A stretch of DNA of 64,000 bases from Allodiplogaster sudhausi (GCA_945643635.1 CALZFC010000031.1:3465001-3529000); one strand, 5' to 3'. Positions 9,266 through 23,677 are shown, counted from the first letter of the stretch. Translations and numbers: made by a program. The notes: generated by a model from the letters alone, not told the origin.

Positions 9266-9321
9266 AAGAAAGAAAGAGACAGAACTACAGTGAAGAATAG
9301 AGATAGCGAGCACGGAGAGAG

Positions 9322-9361
<40 letters not shown>

Positions 9362-9959
9362 GTTTATAAACATACCTAGATGGTTGTCCGCGTCGGCCTG
9401 CTTCCCCTCTCTTCTATCGGGGAGACTAGAACGGACCGGTTGGGCGAGATGGCAGCGCCCCATCAGAAGCTGCAAAAGAATGTTTATATAAATAATAAGT
9501 AGGTTTGCTAGAAAGTTCTAATAAAATAAGAGAAAAAGAGGCAATCGGAATTGTTTTTTTTTCGAATTTACATAAATTTTGAATTAAATAATTAATTAAC
9601 TTTTTCCTTCAAAGTTCGATGAATAAAAGTAAAAAGTATTGTCCGGGCGTGGCCAAAAGGGACAGAAAATGGGGTGCGACCACGCGCGGACACCACTCAG
9701 TTTTGCCAGACACAGCAGCGGTGTTGGTGGACTTTCGAAGAAAGACCGCCGTCGCCGCGACCGACAATGAGAGAGAGGGGGCGGGGAAGGAAACATTACT
9801 TTGAAATTGGTCCGCAGCGGCCTGCTTCCTCGCTCCTCACTCGGTGGAGACGAAAACGTGCAGGTGGGCCTCAGAAGGCGCTTGTCGACACTGAAAAGGA
9901 ATGGGATATATTAGAGAAGGGGAGAGAGAACCGATAGAGAAAAAAAGAGGGAACGAGAA

Positions 9960-9990
<31 letters not shown>

Positions 9991-10050
9991 AAGAAAGAAA
10001 GAGACAGAACTACAGTGAAGAATAGAGATAGCGAGCACGGAGAGAGAGAG

Positions 10051-10092
<42 letters not shown>

Positions 10093-10776
10093 GTTTATAA
10101 ACATACCTAGATGGTTGTCCGCGTCGGCCTGCTTCCCCTCTCTTCTATCGGGGAGACTAGAACGGACCGGTTGGGCGAGATGGCAGCGCCCCATCAGAAG
10201 CTGCAAAAGAATGTTTATATAAATAATAAGTAGGTTTGCTAGAAAGTTCTAATAAAATAAGAGAAAAAGAGGCAATCGGAATTGTTTTTTTTTCGAATTT
10301 ACATAAATTTTGAATTAAATAATTAATTAACTTTTTTTCCTTCAAAGTTCGATGAATAAAAGTAAAAAGTGGTGTCCGGGCGTGGCCAAAAGGGACAGAA
10401 ATTGGGGTGCGACCACGCGCGGACACCACTCAGTTTTGCCAGACACAGCAGCGGTGTTGGTGGACTTTCGAAGAAAGCCCACCGCCGCCGCGACCGACAA
10501 TGAGAGAGAGGGGGCGGGGAAGGAAACATTACCTTGAAATTGGTCCGCAGCGGCCTGCTTCCTCGCTCCTCACTCGGTGGAGACGAAAACGTGCAGGTGG
10601 GCCTCAGAAGGCGCTTGTCGACACTGAAAAGGAATGGGATATATTAGAGAAGGGGAAAGAGAGAAGCGATAGAGAAAAAAGAGGGAACGAGAAAGAGAGA
10701 GACAAAGAGAGAGAGAAAGAAAGAAAAAGACAGAACTACAGTGAAGAATAGAGATAGCGAGCACGGAGAGAGAGAG

Positions 10777-10818
<42 letters not shown>

Positions 10819-11501
10819 TTATAAACATACCTAGATGGTTGTCCGCGTCGGCCTGCTTCCCCTCTCTTCTATCGGGGAGACTAGAACGGACCGGTTGGGC
10901 GAGATGGCAGCGCCCCATCAGAAGCTGCAAAAGAATGTTTATATAAATAATAAGTAGGTTTGCTAGAAAGTTCTAATAAAATAAGAGAAAAAGAGGCAAT
11001 CGGAATTGTTTTTTTTTTCGAATTTACATAAATTTTGAATTAAATAATTAATTAACTTTTTCCCTTCAAAGTTCGATGAATAAAAGTAAAAAGTATTGTC
11101 CGGGCGTGGCCAAAAGGGACAGAAAATGGGGTGCGACCACGCGCGGACACCACTCAGTTTTGCCAGACACAGCAGCGGTGTTGGTGGACTTTCGAAGAAA
11201 GACCGCCGTCGCCGCGACCGACAATGAGAGAGAGGGGGCGGGGAAGGAAACATTACTTTGAAATTGGTCCGCAGCGGCCTGCTTCCTCGCTCCTCACTCG
11301 GTGGAGACGAAAACGTGCAGGTGGGCCTCAGAAGGCGCTTGTCGACACTGAAAAGGAATGGGATATATTAGAGAAGGGGAGAGAGAACCGATAGAGAAAA
11401 AAAGAGGGAACGAGAAAGAGAGAGACAGAGAGAGAGAGAGAGAGAAAGAAAGAAAGAGACAGAACTACAGTGAAGAATAGAGATAGCGAGCACGGAGAGA
11501 G

Positions 11502-11542
<41 letters not shown>

Positions 11543-12139
11543 TTATAAACATACCTAGATGGTTGTCCGCGTCGGCCTGCTTCCCCTCTCTTCTATCGGG
11601 GAGACTAGAACGGACCGGTTGGGCGAGATGGCAGCGCCCCATCAGAAGCTGCAAAAGAATGTTTATATAAATAATAAGTAGGTTTGCTAGAAAGTTCTAA
11701 TAAAATAAGAGAAAAAGAGGCAATCGGAATTGTTTTTTTTTCGAATTTACATAAATTTTGAATTAAATAATTAATTAACTTTTTCCCTTCAAAGTTCGAT
11801 GAATAAAAGTAAAAAGTATTGTCCGGGCGTGGCCAAAAGGGACAGAAAATGGGGTGCGACCACGCGCGGACACCACTCAGTTTTGCCAGACACAGCAGCG
11901 GTGTTGGTGGACTTTCGAAGAAAGACCGCCGTCGCCGCGACCGACAATGAGAGAGAGGGGGCGGGGAAGGAAACATTACTTTGAAATTGGTCCGCAGCGG
12001 CCTGCTTCCTCGCTCCTCACTCGGTGGAGACGAAAACGTGCAGGTGGGCCTCAGAAGGCGCTTGTCGACACTGAAAAGGAATGGGATATATTAGAGAAGG
12101 GGAGAGAGAACCGATAGAGAAAAAAAGAGGGAACGAGAA

Positions 12140-12170
<31 letters not shown>

Positions 12171-12228
12171 AAGAAAGAAAGAGACAGAACTACAGTGAAG
12201 AATAGAGATAGCGAGCACGGAGAGAGAG

Positions 12229-12271
<43 letters not shown>

Positions 12272-12952
12272 TTATAAACATACCTAGATGGTTGTCCGCG
12301 TCGGCCTGCTTCCCCTCTCTTCTATCGGGGAGACTAGAACGGACCGGTTGGGCGAGATGGCAGCGCCCCATCAGAAGCTGCAAAAGAATGTTTATATAAA
12401 TAATAAGTAGGTTTGCTAGAAAGTTCTAATAAAATAAGAGAAAAAGAGGCAATCGGAATTGTTTTTTTTTCGAATTTACATAAATTTTGAATTAAATAAT
12501 TAATTAACTTTTTTCCTTCAAAGTTCGATGAATAAAAGTAAAAAGTGGTGTCCGGGCGTGGCCAAAAGGGACAGAAATTGGGGTGCGACCACGCGCGGAC
12601 ACCACTCAGTTTTGCCAGACACAGCAGCGGTGTTGGTGGACTTTCGAAGAAAGCCCACCGCCGCCGCGACCGACAATGAGAGAGAGGGGGCGGGGAAGGA
12701 AACATTACCTTGAAATTGGTCCTCAGCGGCCTGCTTCCTCGCTCCTCACTCGGTGGAGACGAAAACGTGCAGGTGGGCCTCAGAAGGCGCTTGTCGACAC
12801 TGAAAAGGAATGGGATATATTAGAGAAGGGGAAAGAGAGAAGCGATAGAGAAAAAAGAGGGAACGAGAAAGAGAGAGACAAAGAGAGAGAGAAAGAAAGA
12901 AAAAGACAGAACTACAGTGAAGAATAGAGATAGCGAGCACGGAGAGAGAGAG

Positions 12953-12992
<40 letters not shown>

Positions 12993-13675
12993 GTTTATAA
13001 ACATACCTAGATGGTTGTCCGCGTCGGCCTGCTTCCCCTCTCTTCTATCGGGGAGACTAGAACGGACCGGTTGGGCGAGATGGCAGCGCCCCATCAGAAG
13101 CTGCAAAAGAATGTTTATATAAATAATAAGTAGGTTTGCTAGAAAGTTCTAATAAAATAAGAGAAAAAGAGGCAATCGGAATTGTTTTTTTTTTCGAATT
13201 TACATAAATTTTGAATTAAATAATTAATTAACTTTTTCCCTTCAAAGTTCGATGAATAAAAGTAAAAAGTATTGTCCGGGCGTGGCCAAAAGGGACAGAA
13301 AATGGGGTGCGACCACGCGCGGACACCACTCAGTTTTGCCAGACACAGCAGCGGTGTTGGTGGACTTTCGAAGAAAGACCGCCGCGCCGCGACCGACAAT
13401 GAGAGAGAGGGGGCGGGGAAGGAAACATTACTTTGAAATTGGTCCGCAGCGGCCTGCTTCCTCGCTCCTCACTCGGTGGAGACGAAAACGTGCAGGTGGG
13501 CCTCAGAAGGCGCTTGTCGACACTGAAAAGGAATGGGATATATTAGAGAAGGGGAGAGAGAACCGATAGAGAAAAAAGAGGGAACGAGAAAGAGAGAGAC
13601 AGAGAGAGAGAGAGAGAGAAAGAAAGAAAGAGACAGAACTACAGTGAAGAATAGAGATAGCGAGCACGGAGAGAG

Positions 13676-13713
<38 letters not shown>

Positions 13714-14310
13714 GTTTATAAACATACCTAGATGGTTGTCCGCGTCGGCCTGCTTCCCCTCTCTTCTATCGGGGAGACTAGAACGGACCGGTTGGGCGAG
13801 ATGGCAGCGCCCCATCAGAAGCTGCAAAAGAATGTTTATATAAATAATAAGTAGGTTTGCTAGAAAGTTCTAATAAAATAAGAGAAAAAGAGGCAATCGG
13901 AATTGTTTTTTTTTCGAATTTACATAAATTTTGAATTAAATAATTAATTAACTTTTTCCTTCAAAGTTCGATGAATAAAAGTAAAAAGTATTGTCCGGGC
14001 GTGGCCAAAAGGGACAGAAAATGGGGTGCGACCACGCGCGGACACCACTCAGTTTTGCCAGACACAGCAGCGGTGTTGGTGGACTTTCGAAGAAAGACCG
14101 CCGCCGCCGCGACCGACAATGAGAGAGAGGGGGCGGGGAAGGAAACATTACTTTGAAATTGGTCCGCAGCGGCCTGCTTCCTCGCTCCTCACTCGGTGGA
14201 GACGAAAACGTGCAGGTGGGCCTCAGAAGGCGCTTGTCGACACTGAAAAGGAATGGGATATATTAGAGAAGGGGAGAGAGAAGCGATAGAGAAAAAAGAG
14301 GGAACGAGAA

Positions 14311-14341
<31 letters not shown>

Positions 14342-14401
14342 AAGAAAGAAAGAGACAGAACTACAGTGAAGAATAGAGATAGCGAGCACGGAGAGAGAGA
14401 G

Positions 14402-14442
<41 letters not shown>

Positions 14443-15123
14443 TTATAAACATACCTAGATGGTTGTCCGCGTCGGCCTGCTTCCCCTCTCTTCTATCGGG
14501 GAGACTAGAACGGACCGGTTGGGCGAGATGGCAGCGCCCCATCAGAAGCTGCAAAAGAATGTTTATATAAATAATAAGTAGGTTTGCTAGAAAGTTCTAA
14601 TAAAATAAGAGAAAAAGAGGCAATCGGAATTGTTTTTTTTTCGAATTTACATAAATTTTGAATTAAATAATTAATTAACTTTTTTCCTTCAAAGTTCGAT
14701 GAATAAAAGTAAAAAGTGGTGTCCGGGCGTGGCCAAAAGGGACAGAAATTGGGGTGCGACCACGCGCGGACACCACTCAGTTTTGCCAGACACAGCAGCG
14801 GTGTTGGTGGACTTTCGAAGAAAGCCCACCGCCGCCGCGACCGACAATGAGAGAGAGGGGGCGGGGAAGGAAACATTACTTTGAAATTGGTCCGCAGCGG
14901 CCTGCTTCCTCGCTCCTCACTCGGTGGAGACGAAAACGTGCAGGTGGGCCTCAGAAGGCGCTTGTCGACACTGAAAAGGAATGGGATATATTAGAGAAGG
15001 GGAGAGAGAAGCGATAGAGAAAAAAGAGGGAACGAGAAAGAGAGAGACAGAGAGAGAGAGAGAAGAAAGAAAGAAGACAGAACTACAGTGAAGAATAGAG
15101 ATAGCGAGCACGGAGAGAGAGAG

Positions 15124-15163
<40 letters not shown>

Positions 15164-15177
15164 GTTTATAAACATAC
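7202..15177. repeat. Eleven long monomers, W then W-Y-Y trimers
   Basis: Unit starts: 7202 W, 7926 W, 8649 Y, 9376 Y, 10,107 W, 10,831 Y, 11,555 Y, 12,284 W, 13,007 Y, 13,728 Y, 14,455 W. From 7926 the order W-Y-Y repeats three times with periods of 2181, 2177 and 2171 bp. Unit 13,007 has a shortened CCGCGCCGCG. Unit 14,455 has a W linker but Y-type ATTACTTTG and GGGGAGAGAG downstream, so it is a W/Y recombinant with its junction between about 14,830 and 14,878. Confidence 0.93.
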
Positions 15178-15760
15178 CTAGATGGTTGTCCGCGTCGGCC
15201 TGCTTCCCCTCTCTTCTATCGGGGAGACTAGAACGGACCGGTTGGGCGAGATGGCAGCGCCCCATCAGAAGCTGCAAAAGAATGTTTATATAAATAATAA
15301 GTAGGTTTGCTAGAAAGTTCTAATAAAATAAGAGAAAAAGAGGCAATCGGAATTGTTTTTTTTTCGAATTTACATAAATTTTGAATTAAATAATTAATTA
15401 ACTTTTTCCCTTCAAAGTTCGATGAATAAAAGTAAAAAGTGGTCCGGGCGTGGCCAAAAGGGACAGAAATTGGGGTGCGACCACGCGCGGACACCACTCA
15501 GTTTTGCCAGACACAGCAGCGGTGTTGGTGGACTTTCGAAGAAAGACCGCCGTCGCCGCGACCGACAATGAGAGAGAGGGGGCGGGGAAGGAAACATTAC
15601 TTTGAAATTGGTCCGCAGCGGCCTGCTTCCTCGCTCCTCACTCGGTGGAGACGAAAACGTGCAGGTGGGCCTCAGAAGGCGCTTGTCGACACTGAAAAGG
15701 AATGGGATATATTAGAGAAGGGGAGAGAGAAGCGATAGAGAAAAAAAGAGGGAACGAGAA

Positions 15761-15791
<31 letters not shown>

Positions 15792-15845
15792 AAGAAAGAA
15801 AGAGACAGAACTACAGTGAAGAATAGAGATAGCGAGCACGGAGAG

Positions 15846-15884
<39 letters not shown>

Positions 15885-16565
15885 GTTTATAAACATACCT
15901 AGATGGTTGTCCGCGTCGGCCTGCTTCCCCTCTCTTCTATCGGGGAGACTAGAACGGACCGGTTGGGCGAGATGGCAGCGCCCCATCAGAAGCTGCAAAA
16001 GAATGTTTATATAAATAATAAGTAGGTTTGCTAGAAAGTTCTAATAAAATAAGAGAAAAAGAGGCAATCGGAATTGTTTTTTTTTCGAATTTACATAAAT
16101 TTTGAATTAAATAATTAATTAACTTTTTCCCTTCAAAGTTCGATGAATAAAAGTAAAAAGTATTGTCCGGGCGTGGCCAAAAGGGACAGAAAATGGGGTG
16201 CGACCACGCGCGGACACCACTCAGTTTTGCCAGACACAGCAGCGGTGTTGGTGGACTTTCGAAGAAAGACCGCCGTCGCCGCGACCGACAATGAGAGAGA
16301 GGGGGCGGGGAAGGAAACATTACTTTGAAATTGGTCCGCAGCGGCCTGCTTCCTCGCTCCTCACTCGGTGGAGACGAAAACGTGCAGGTGGGCCTCAGAA
16401 GGCGCTTGTCGACACTGAAAAGGAATGGGATATATTAGAGAAGGGGAGAGAGAGAAGCGATAGAGAAAAAAGAGGGAACGAGAAAGAGAGAGACAGAGAG
16501 AGAGAGAGAAAGAAAGAAAGAGACAGAACTACAGTGAAGAATAGAGATAGCGAGCACGGAGAGAG

Positions 16566-16605
<40 letters not shown>

Positions 16606-16617
16606 TTATAAACATAC
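15178..16617. repeat. Recombinant W/Y monomer followed by a Y monomer
   Basis: Unit 15,178 (721 bp) has a left hairpin arm shortened by two bases (GTGGTCCGGGCG) and the W loop GAAATTGGGG, then Y-type AGACCGCCGTC and ATTACTTTG. The junction lies between about 15,470 and 15,545. Unit 15,899 is Y in the linker but has the GGGGAGAGAGAGAAGC purine form seen in S units and ends with a GA run joined to GGTTTATAAAC. Confidence 0.88.
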
Positions 16618-17280
16618 CTAGATGGTTGTCCGCGTCGGCCTGCTTCCCCTCTCTTCTATCGGGGAGACTAGAACGGACCGGTTGGGCGAGATGGCAGCGC
16701 CCCATCAGAAGCTGCAAAAGAATGTTTATATAAATAATAAGTAGGTTTGCTAGAAAGTTCTAATAAAATAAGAGAAAAAGAGGCAATCGGAATTGTTTTT
16801 TTTTCGAATTTACATAAATTTTGAATTAAATAATTAATTAACTTTTTTTCAAAGTTCGATGAATAAAAGTAAAAAGTTTGTCCGGGCGTGGCCAAAAGGG
16901 ACAGAAATTGGGTGCGACCACGCGCGGACACCACTCAGTTTTGCCAGACACAGCAGCGGTGTTGGTGGACTTTCGAAGAAAGCCCGCCGCCGCCGCGACC
17001 GACAATGAGAGAGAGGGGGCGGGGAAGGAAACATTACTTTGAAATTGGTCCGCAGCGGCCTGCTTCCTCGCTCCTCACTCGGTGGAGACGAAAACGTGCA
17101 GGTGGGCCTCAGAAGGCGCTTGTCGACACTGAAAAGGAATGGGATATATTAGAGAAGGGGAGAGAGAAGCGATAGAGAAAAAAAGAGGGAACGAGAAAGA
17201 GAGAGACAGAGAGAGAGAGAGAGAGAAAGAAAGAAAGAGACAGAACTACAGTGAAGAATAGAGATAGCGAGCACGGAGAG

Positions 17281-17321
<41 letters not shown>

Positions 17322-17335
17322 GTTTATAAACATAC
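16618..17335. repeat. Rare linker variant (GTTTGTCC, CCCGCCGCC)
   Basis: The left arm reads AGTTTGTCCGGGCG, the loop ends GAAATTGGGTGCG (one G fewer), and the CCG stretch is AGCCCGCCGCCGCC. The only close match to this combination is unit 47,627, about 31 kb away. It carries Y-type ATTACTTTG downstream, whereas 47,627 carries ATTACCTTG. Confidence 0.88.
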
Positions 17336-17912
17336 CTAGATGGTTGTCCGCGTCGGCCTGCTTCCCCTCTCTTCTATCGGGGAGACTAGAACGGACCGGT
17401 TGGGCGAGATGGCAGCGCCCCATCAGAAGCTGCAAAAGAATGTTTATATAAATAATAAGTAGGTTTGCTAGAAAGTTCTAATAAAATAAGAGAAAAAGAG
17501 GCAATCGGAATTGTTTTTTTTTCGAATTTACATAAATTTTGAATTAAATAATTAATTAACTTTTTCCTTCAAAGTTCGATGAATAAAAGTAAAAAGTGGT
17601 GTCCGGGCGTGGCCAAAAGGGACAGAAAATGGGGTGCGACCACGCGCGGACACCACTCAGTTTTGCCAGACACAGCAGCGGTGTTGGTGGACTTTCGAAG
17701 AAAGACCCACCGCCGCCGCGACCGACAATGAGAGAGAGGGGGCGGGGAAGGAAACATTACTTGAAATTGGTCCGCAGCGGCCTGCTTCCTCGCTCCTCAC
17801 TCGGTGGAGACGAAAACGTGCAGGTGGGCCTCAGAAGGCGCTTGTCGACACTGAAAAGGAATGGGATATATTAGAGAAGGGGAGAGAGAAGCGATAGAGA
17901 AAAAAGAGGGAA

Positions 17913-17949
<37 letters not shown>

Positions 17950-17989
17950 AAGAAAGAGACAGAACTACAGTGAAGAATAGAGATAGCGA

Positions 17990-18037
<48 letters not shown>

Positions 18038-18051
18038 GTTTATAAACATAC
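17336..18051. repeat. Mosaic W/Y long monomer
   Basis: W-type left arm (GTGGTGTCC), Y-type loop (GAAAATGGGG), hybrid AGACCCACCGCC, and a one-base loss at the module B boundary (ATTACTTGAAA). The GA region lacks the ACGG interruption. At least two exchanges between subfamilies are needed to explain the order of markers. Confidence 0.88.
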
Positions 18052-18722
18052 CTAGATGGTTGTCCGCGTCGGCCTGCTTCCCCTCTCTTCTATCGGGGAG
18101 ACTAGAACGGACCGGTTGGGCGAGATGGCAGCGCCCCATCAGAAGCTGCAAAAGAATGTTTATATAAATAATAAGTAGGTTTGCTAGAAAGTTCTAATAA
18201 AATAAGAGAAAAAGAGGCAATCGGAATTGTTTTTTTTTTCGAATTTACATAAATTTTGAATTAAATAATTAATTAACTTTTTTCCTTCAAAGTTCGATGA
18301 ATAAAAGTAAAAAGTATTGTCCGGGCGTGGCCAAAAGGGACAGAAAATGGGGTGCGACCACGCGCGGACACCACTCAGTTTTGCCAGACACAGCAGCGGT
18401 GTTGGTGGACTTTCGAAGAAAGACCGCCGTCGCCGCGACCGACAATGAGAGAGAGGGGGCGGGGAAGGAAACATTACTTTGAAATTGGTCCGCAGCGGCC
18501 TGCTTCCTCGCTCCTCACTCGGTGGAGACGAAAACGTGCAGGTGGGCCTCAGAAGGCGCTTGTCGACACTGAAAAGGAATGGGATATATTAGAGAAGGGG
18601 AGAGAGAACCGATAGAGAAAAAAAGAGGGAACGAGAAAGAGAGAGACAGAGAGAGAGAGAGAGAGAAAGAAAGAAAGAGACAGAACTACAGTGAAGAATA
18701 GAGATAGCGAGCACGGAGAGAG

Positions 18723-18756
<34 letters not shown>

Positions 18757-18770
18757 GTTTATAAACATAC
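18052..18770. repeat. Y-subfamily long monomer
   Basis: A 719-bp Y unit of the GAGAACCGAT form with a T6 run (instead of T5 then CCC) before CCTTCAAAG. It directly precedes an S unit, as Y units also do at 4720, 22,963, 27,176 and 38,613. Confidence 0.92.
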
Positions 18771-19295
18771 CTAGATGGTTGTCCGCGTCGGCCTGCTTCC
18801 CCTCTCTTCTATCGGGGAGACTAGAACGGACCGGTTGGGCGAGATGGCAGCGCCCCATCAGAAGCTGCAAAAGAATGTTTATATAAATAATAAGTAGGTT
18901 TGCTAGAAAGTTCTAATAAAATAAGAGAAAAAGAGGCAATCGGAATTGTTTTTTTTTTGCTTTTTTTGGAATTTTTTTTTTTTTTTTCGAAGAAAGCCCA
19001 CCGCCGCGACCGACAATGAGAGAGAGGGGGCGGGGAAGGAAACATTACCTTGAAATTGGTCCGCAGCGGCCTGCTTCCTCGCTCCTCACTCGGTGGAGAC
19101 GAAAACGTGCAGGTGGGCCTCAGAAGGCGCTTGTCGACACTGAAAAGGAATGGGATATATTAGAGAAGGGGAGAGAGAGAAGCGATAGAGAAAAAAAGAG
19201 GGAACGAGAAAGAGAGAGACAGAGAGAGAGAGAGAAAGAAAGAAAGAGACAGAACTACAGTGAAGAATAGAGATAGCGAGCACGGAGAGAGAGAG

Positions 19296-19331
<36 letters not shown>

Positions 19332-19345
19332 GTTTATAAACATAC
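18771..19345. repeat. Short monomer with extended loss (575 bp)
   Basis: The linker runs GGAATTG, T-run, GC, T7, GGAA, then a run of about 16 T straight into CGAAGAAAG. The GGTGGACTT that other S units keep is lost, and the CCG stretch is one triplet shorter. It is an independently deleted derivative of an S unit, again with the breakpoint at a T-run. Confidence 0.9.
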
Positions 19346-20730
19346 CTAGATGGTTGTCCGCGTCGGCCTGCTTCCCCTCTCTTCTATCGGGGAGACTAGA
19401 ACGGACCGGTTGGGCGAGATGGCAGCGCCCCATCAGAAGCTGCAAAAGAATGTTTATATAAATAATAAGTAGGTTTGCTAGAAAGTTCTAATAAAATAAG
19501 AGAAAAAGAGGCAATCGGAATTGTTTTTTTTTCGAATTTACATAAATTTTGAATTAAATAATTAATTAACTTTTTTCCTTCAAAGTTCGATGAATAAAAG
19601 TAAAAAGTGGTGTCCGGGCGTGGCCAAAAGGGACAGAAATTGGGGTGCGACCACGCGCGGACACCACTCAGTTTTGCCAGACACAGCAGCGGTGTTGGTG
19701 GACTTTCGAAGAAAGCCCACCGCCGCCGCGACCGACAATGAGAGAGAGGGGGCGGGGAAGGAAACATTACCTTGAAATTGGTCCGCAGCGGCCTGCTTCC
19801 TCGCTCCTCACTCGGTGGAGACGAAAACGTGCAGGTGGGCCTCAGAAGGCGCTTGTCGACACTGAAAAGGAATGGGATATATTAGAGAAGGGGAAAGAGA
19901 GAAGCGATAGAGAAAAAAGAGGGAACGAGAAAGAGAGAGACAAAGAGAGAGAGAAAGAAAGAAAAAGACAGAACTACAGTGAAGAATAGAGATAGCGAGC
20001 ACGGAGAGAGAGAGAGACGGAGAGAGAGAGAGAGAGAGAGAGAAGGGTTTATAAACATACCTAGATGGTTGTCCGCGTCGGCCTGCTTCCCCTCTCTTCT
20101 ATCGGGGAGACTAGAACGGACCGGTTGGGCGAGATGGCAGCGCCCCATCAGAAGCTGCAAAAGAATGTTTATATAAATAATAAGTAGGTTTGCTAGAAAG
20201 TTCTAATAAAATAAGAGAAAAAGAGGCAATCGGAATTGTTTTTTTTTTCGAATTTACATAAATTTTGAATTAAATAATTAATTAACTTTTTCCTTCAAAG
20301 TTCGATGAATAAAAGTAAAAAGTATTGTCCGGGCGTGGCCAAAAGGGACAGAAAATGGGGTGCGACCACGCGCGGACACCACTCAGTTTTGCCAGACACA
20401 GCAGCGGTGTTGGTGGACTTTCGAAGAAAGACCGCCGCCGCCGCGACCGACAATGAGAGAGAGGGGGCGGGGAAGGAAACATTACTTTGAAATTGGTCCG
20501 CAGCGGCCTGCTTCCTCGCTCCTCACTCGGTGGAGACGAAAACGTGCAGGTGGGCCTCAGAAGGCGCTTGTCGACACTGAAAAGGAATGGGATATATTAG
20601 AGAAGGGGAGAGAGAAGCGATAGAGAAAAAAAGAGGGAACGAGAAAGAGAGAGACAGAGAGAGAGAGAGAGAGAAAGAAAGAAAGAGACAGAACTACAGT
20701 GAAGAATAGAGATAGCGAGCACGGAGAGAG

Positions 20731-20769
<39 letters not shown>

Positions 20770-21366
20770 TTATAAACATACCTAGATGGTTGTCCGCGTC
20801 GGCCTGCTTCCCCTCTCTTCTATCGGGGAGACTAGAACGGACCGGTTGGGCGAGATGGCAGCGCCCCATCAGAAGCTGCAAAAGAATGTTTATATAAATA
20901 ATAAGTAGGTTTGCTAGAAAGTTCTAATAAAATAAGAGAAAAAGAGGCAATCGGAATTGTTTTTTTTTCGAATTTACATAAATTTTGAATTAAATAATTA
21001 ATTAACTTTTTCCCTTCAAAGTTCGATGAATAAAAGTAAAAAGTATTGTCCGGGCGTGGCCAAAAGGGACAGAAAATGGGGTGCGACCACGCGCGGACAC
21101 CACTCAGTTTTGCCAGACACAGCAGCGGTGTTGGTGGACTTTCGAAGAAAGACCGCCGCCGCCGCGACCGACAATGAGAGAGAGGGGGCGGGGAAGGAAA
21201 CATTACTTTGAAATTGGTCCGCAGCGGCCTGCTTCCTCGCTCCTCACTCGGTGGAGACGAAAACGTGCAGGTGGGCCTCAGAAGGCGCTTGTCGACACTG
21301 AAAAGGAATGGGATATATTAGAGAAGGGGAGAGAGAACCGATAGAGAAAAAAAGAGGGAACGAGAA

Positions 21367-21397
<31 letters not shown>

Positions 21398-21457
21398 AAG
21401 AAAGAAAGAGACAGAACTACAGTGAAGAATAGAGATAGCGAGCACGGAGAGAGAGAG

Positions 21458-21495
<38 letters not shown>

Positions 21496-22179
21496 GTTTA
21501 TAAACATACCTAGATGGTTGTCCGCGTCGGCCTGCTTCCCCTCTCTTCTATCGGGGAGACTAGAACGGACCGGTTGGGCGAGATGGCAGCGCCCCATCAG
21601 AAGCTGCAAAAGAATGTTTATATAAATAATAAGTAGGTTTGCTAGAAAGTTCTAATAAAATAAGAGAAAAAGAGGCAATCGGAATTGTTTTTTTTTCGAA
21701 TTTACATAAATTTTGAATTAAATAATTAATTAACTTTTTTCCTTCAAAGTTCGATGAATAAAAGTAAAAAGTGGTGTCCGGGCGTGGCCAAAAGGGACAG
21801 AAATTGGGGTGCGACCACGCGCGGACACCACTCAGTTTTGCCAGACACAGCAGCGGTGTTGGTGGACTTTCGAAGAAAGCCCACCGCCGCCGCGACCGAC
21901 AATGAGAGAGAGGGGGCGGGGAAGGAAACATTACCTTGAAATTGGTCCGCAGCGGCCTGCTTCCTCGCTCCTCACTCGGTGGAGACGAAAACGTGCAGGT
22001 GGGCCTCAGAAGGCGCTTGTCGACACTGAAAAGGAATGGGATATATTAGAGAAGGGGAAAGAGAGAAGCGATAGAGAAAAAAGAGGGAACGAGAAAGAGA
22101 GAGACAAGAGAGAGAGAGAAAGAAAGAAAAAGACAGAACTACAGTGAAGAATAGAGATAGCGAGCACGGAGAGAGAGAG

Positions 22180-22223
<44 letters not shown>

Positions 22224-22912
22224 GTTTATAAACATACCTAGATGGTTGTCCGCGTCGGCCTGCTTCCCCTCTCTTCTATCGGGGAGACTAGAACGGACCG
22301 GTTGGGCGAGATGGCAGCGCCCCATCAGAAGCTGCAAAAGAATGTTTATATAAATAATAAGTAGGTTTGCTAGAAAGTTCTAATAAAATAAGAGAAAAAG
22401 AGGCAATCGGAATTGTTTTTTTTTTCGAATTTACATAAATTTTGAATTAAATAATTAATTAACTTTTTCCCTTCAAAGTTCGATGAATAAAAGTAAAAAG
22501 TATTGTCCGGGCGTGGCCAAAAGGGACAGAAAATGGGGTGCGACCACGCGCGGACACCACTCAGTTTTGCCAGACACAGCAGCGGTGTTGGTGGACTTTC
22601 GAAGAAAGACCGCCGTCGCCGCGACCGACAATGAGAGAGAGGGGGCGGGGAAGGAAACATTACTTTGAAATTGGTCCGCAGCGGCCTGCTTCCTCGCTCC
22701 TCACTCGGTGGAGACGAAAACGTGCAGGTGGGCCTCAGAAGGCGCTTGTCGACACTGAAAAGGAATGGGATATATTAGAGAAGGGGAGAGAGAACCGATA
22801 GAGAAAAAAAGAGGGAACGAGAAAGAGAGAGACAGAGAGAGAGAGAGAGAGAAAGAAAGAAAGAGACAGAACTACAGTGAAGAATAGAGATAGCGAGCAC
22901 GGAGAGAGAGAG

Positions 22913-22948
<36 letters not shown>

Positions 22949-23550
22949 GTTTATAAACATACCTAGATGGTTGTCCGCGTCGGCCTGCTTCCCCTCTCTT
23001 CTATCGGGGAGACTAGAACGGACCGGTTGGGCGAGATGGCAGCGCCCCATCAGAAGCTGCAAAAGAATGTTTATATAAATAATAAGTAGGTTTGCTAGAA
23101 AGTTCTAATAAAATAAGAGAAAAAGAGGCAATCGGAATTGTTTTTTTTTCGAATTTACATAAATTTTGAATTAAATAATTAATTAACTTTTTCCCTTCAA
23201 AGTTCGATGAATAAAAGTAAAAAGTATTGTCCGGGCGTGGCCAAAAGGGACAGAAAATGGGGTGCGACCACGCGCGGACACCACTCAGTTTTGCCAGACA
23301 CAGCAGCGGTGTTGGTGGACTTTCGAAGAAAGACCGCCGTCGCCGCCGCGACCGACAATGAGAGAGAGGGGGCGGGGAAGGAAACATTACTTTGAAATTG
23401 GTCCGCAGCGGCCTGCTTCCTCGCTCCTCACTCGGTGGAGACGAAAACGTGCAGGTGGGCCTCAGAAGGCGCTTGTCGACACTGAAAAGGAATGGGATAT
23501 ATTAGAGAAGGGGAGAGAGAACCGATAGAGAAAAAAAGAGGGAACGAGAA

Positions 23551-23581
<31 letters not shown>

Positions 23582-23637
23582 AAGAAAGAAAGAGACAGAA
23601 CTACAGTGAAGAATAGAGATAGCGAGCACGGAGAGAG

Positions 23638-23677
<40 letters not shown>

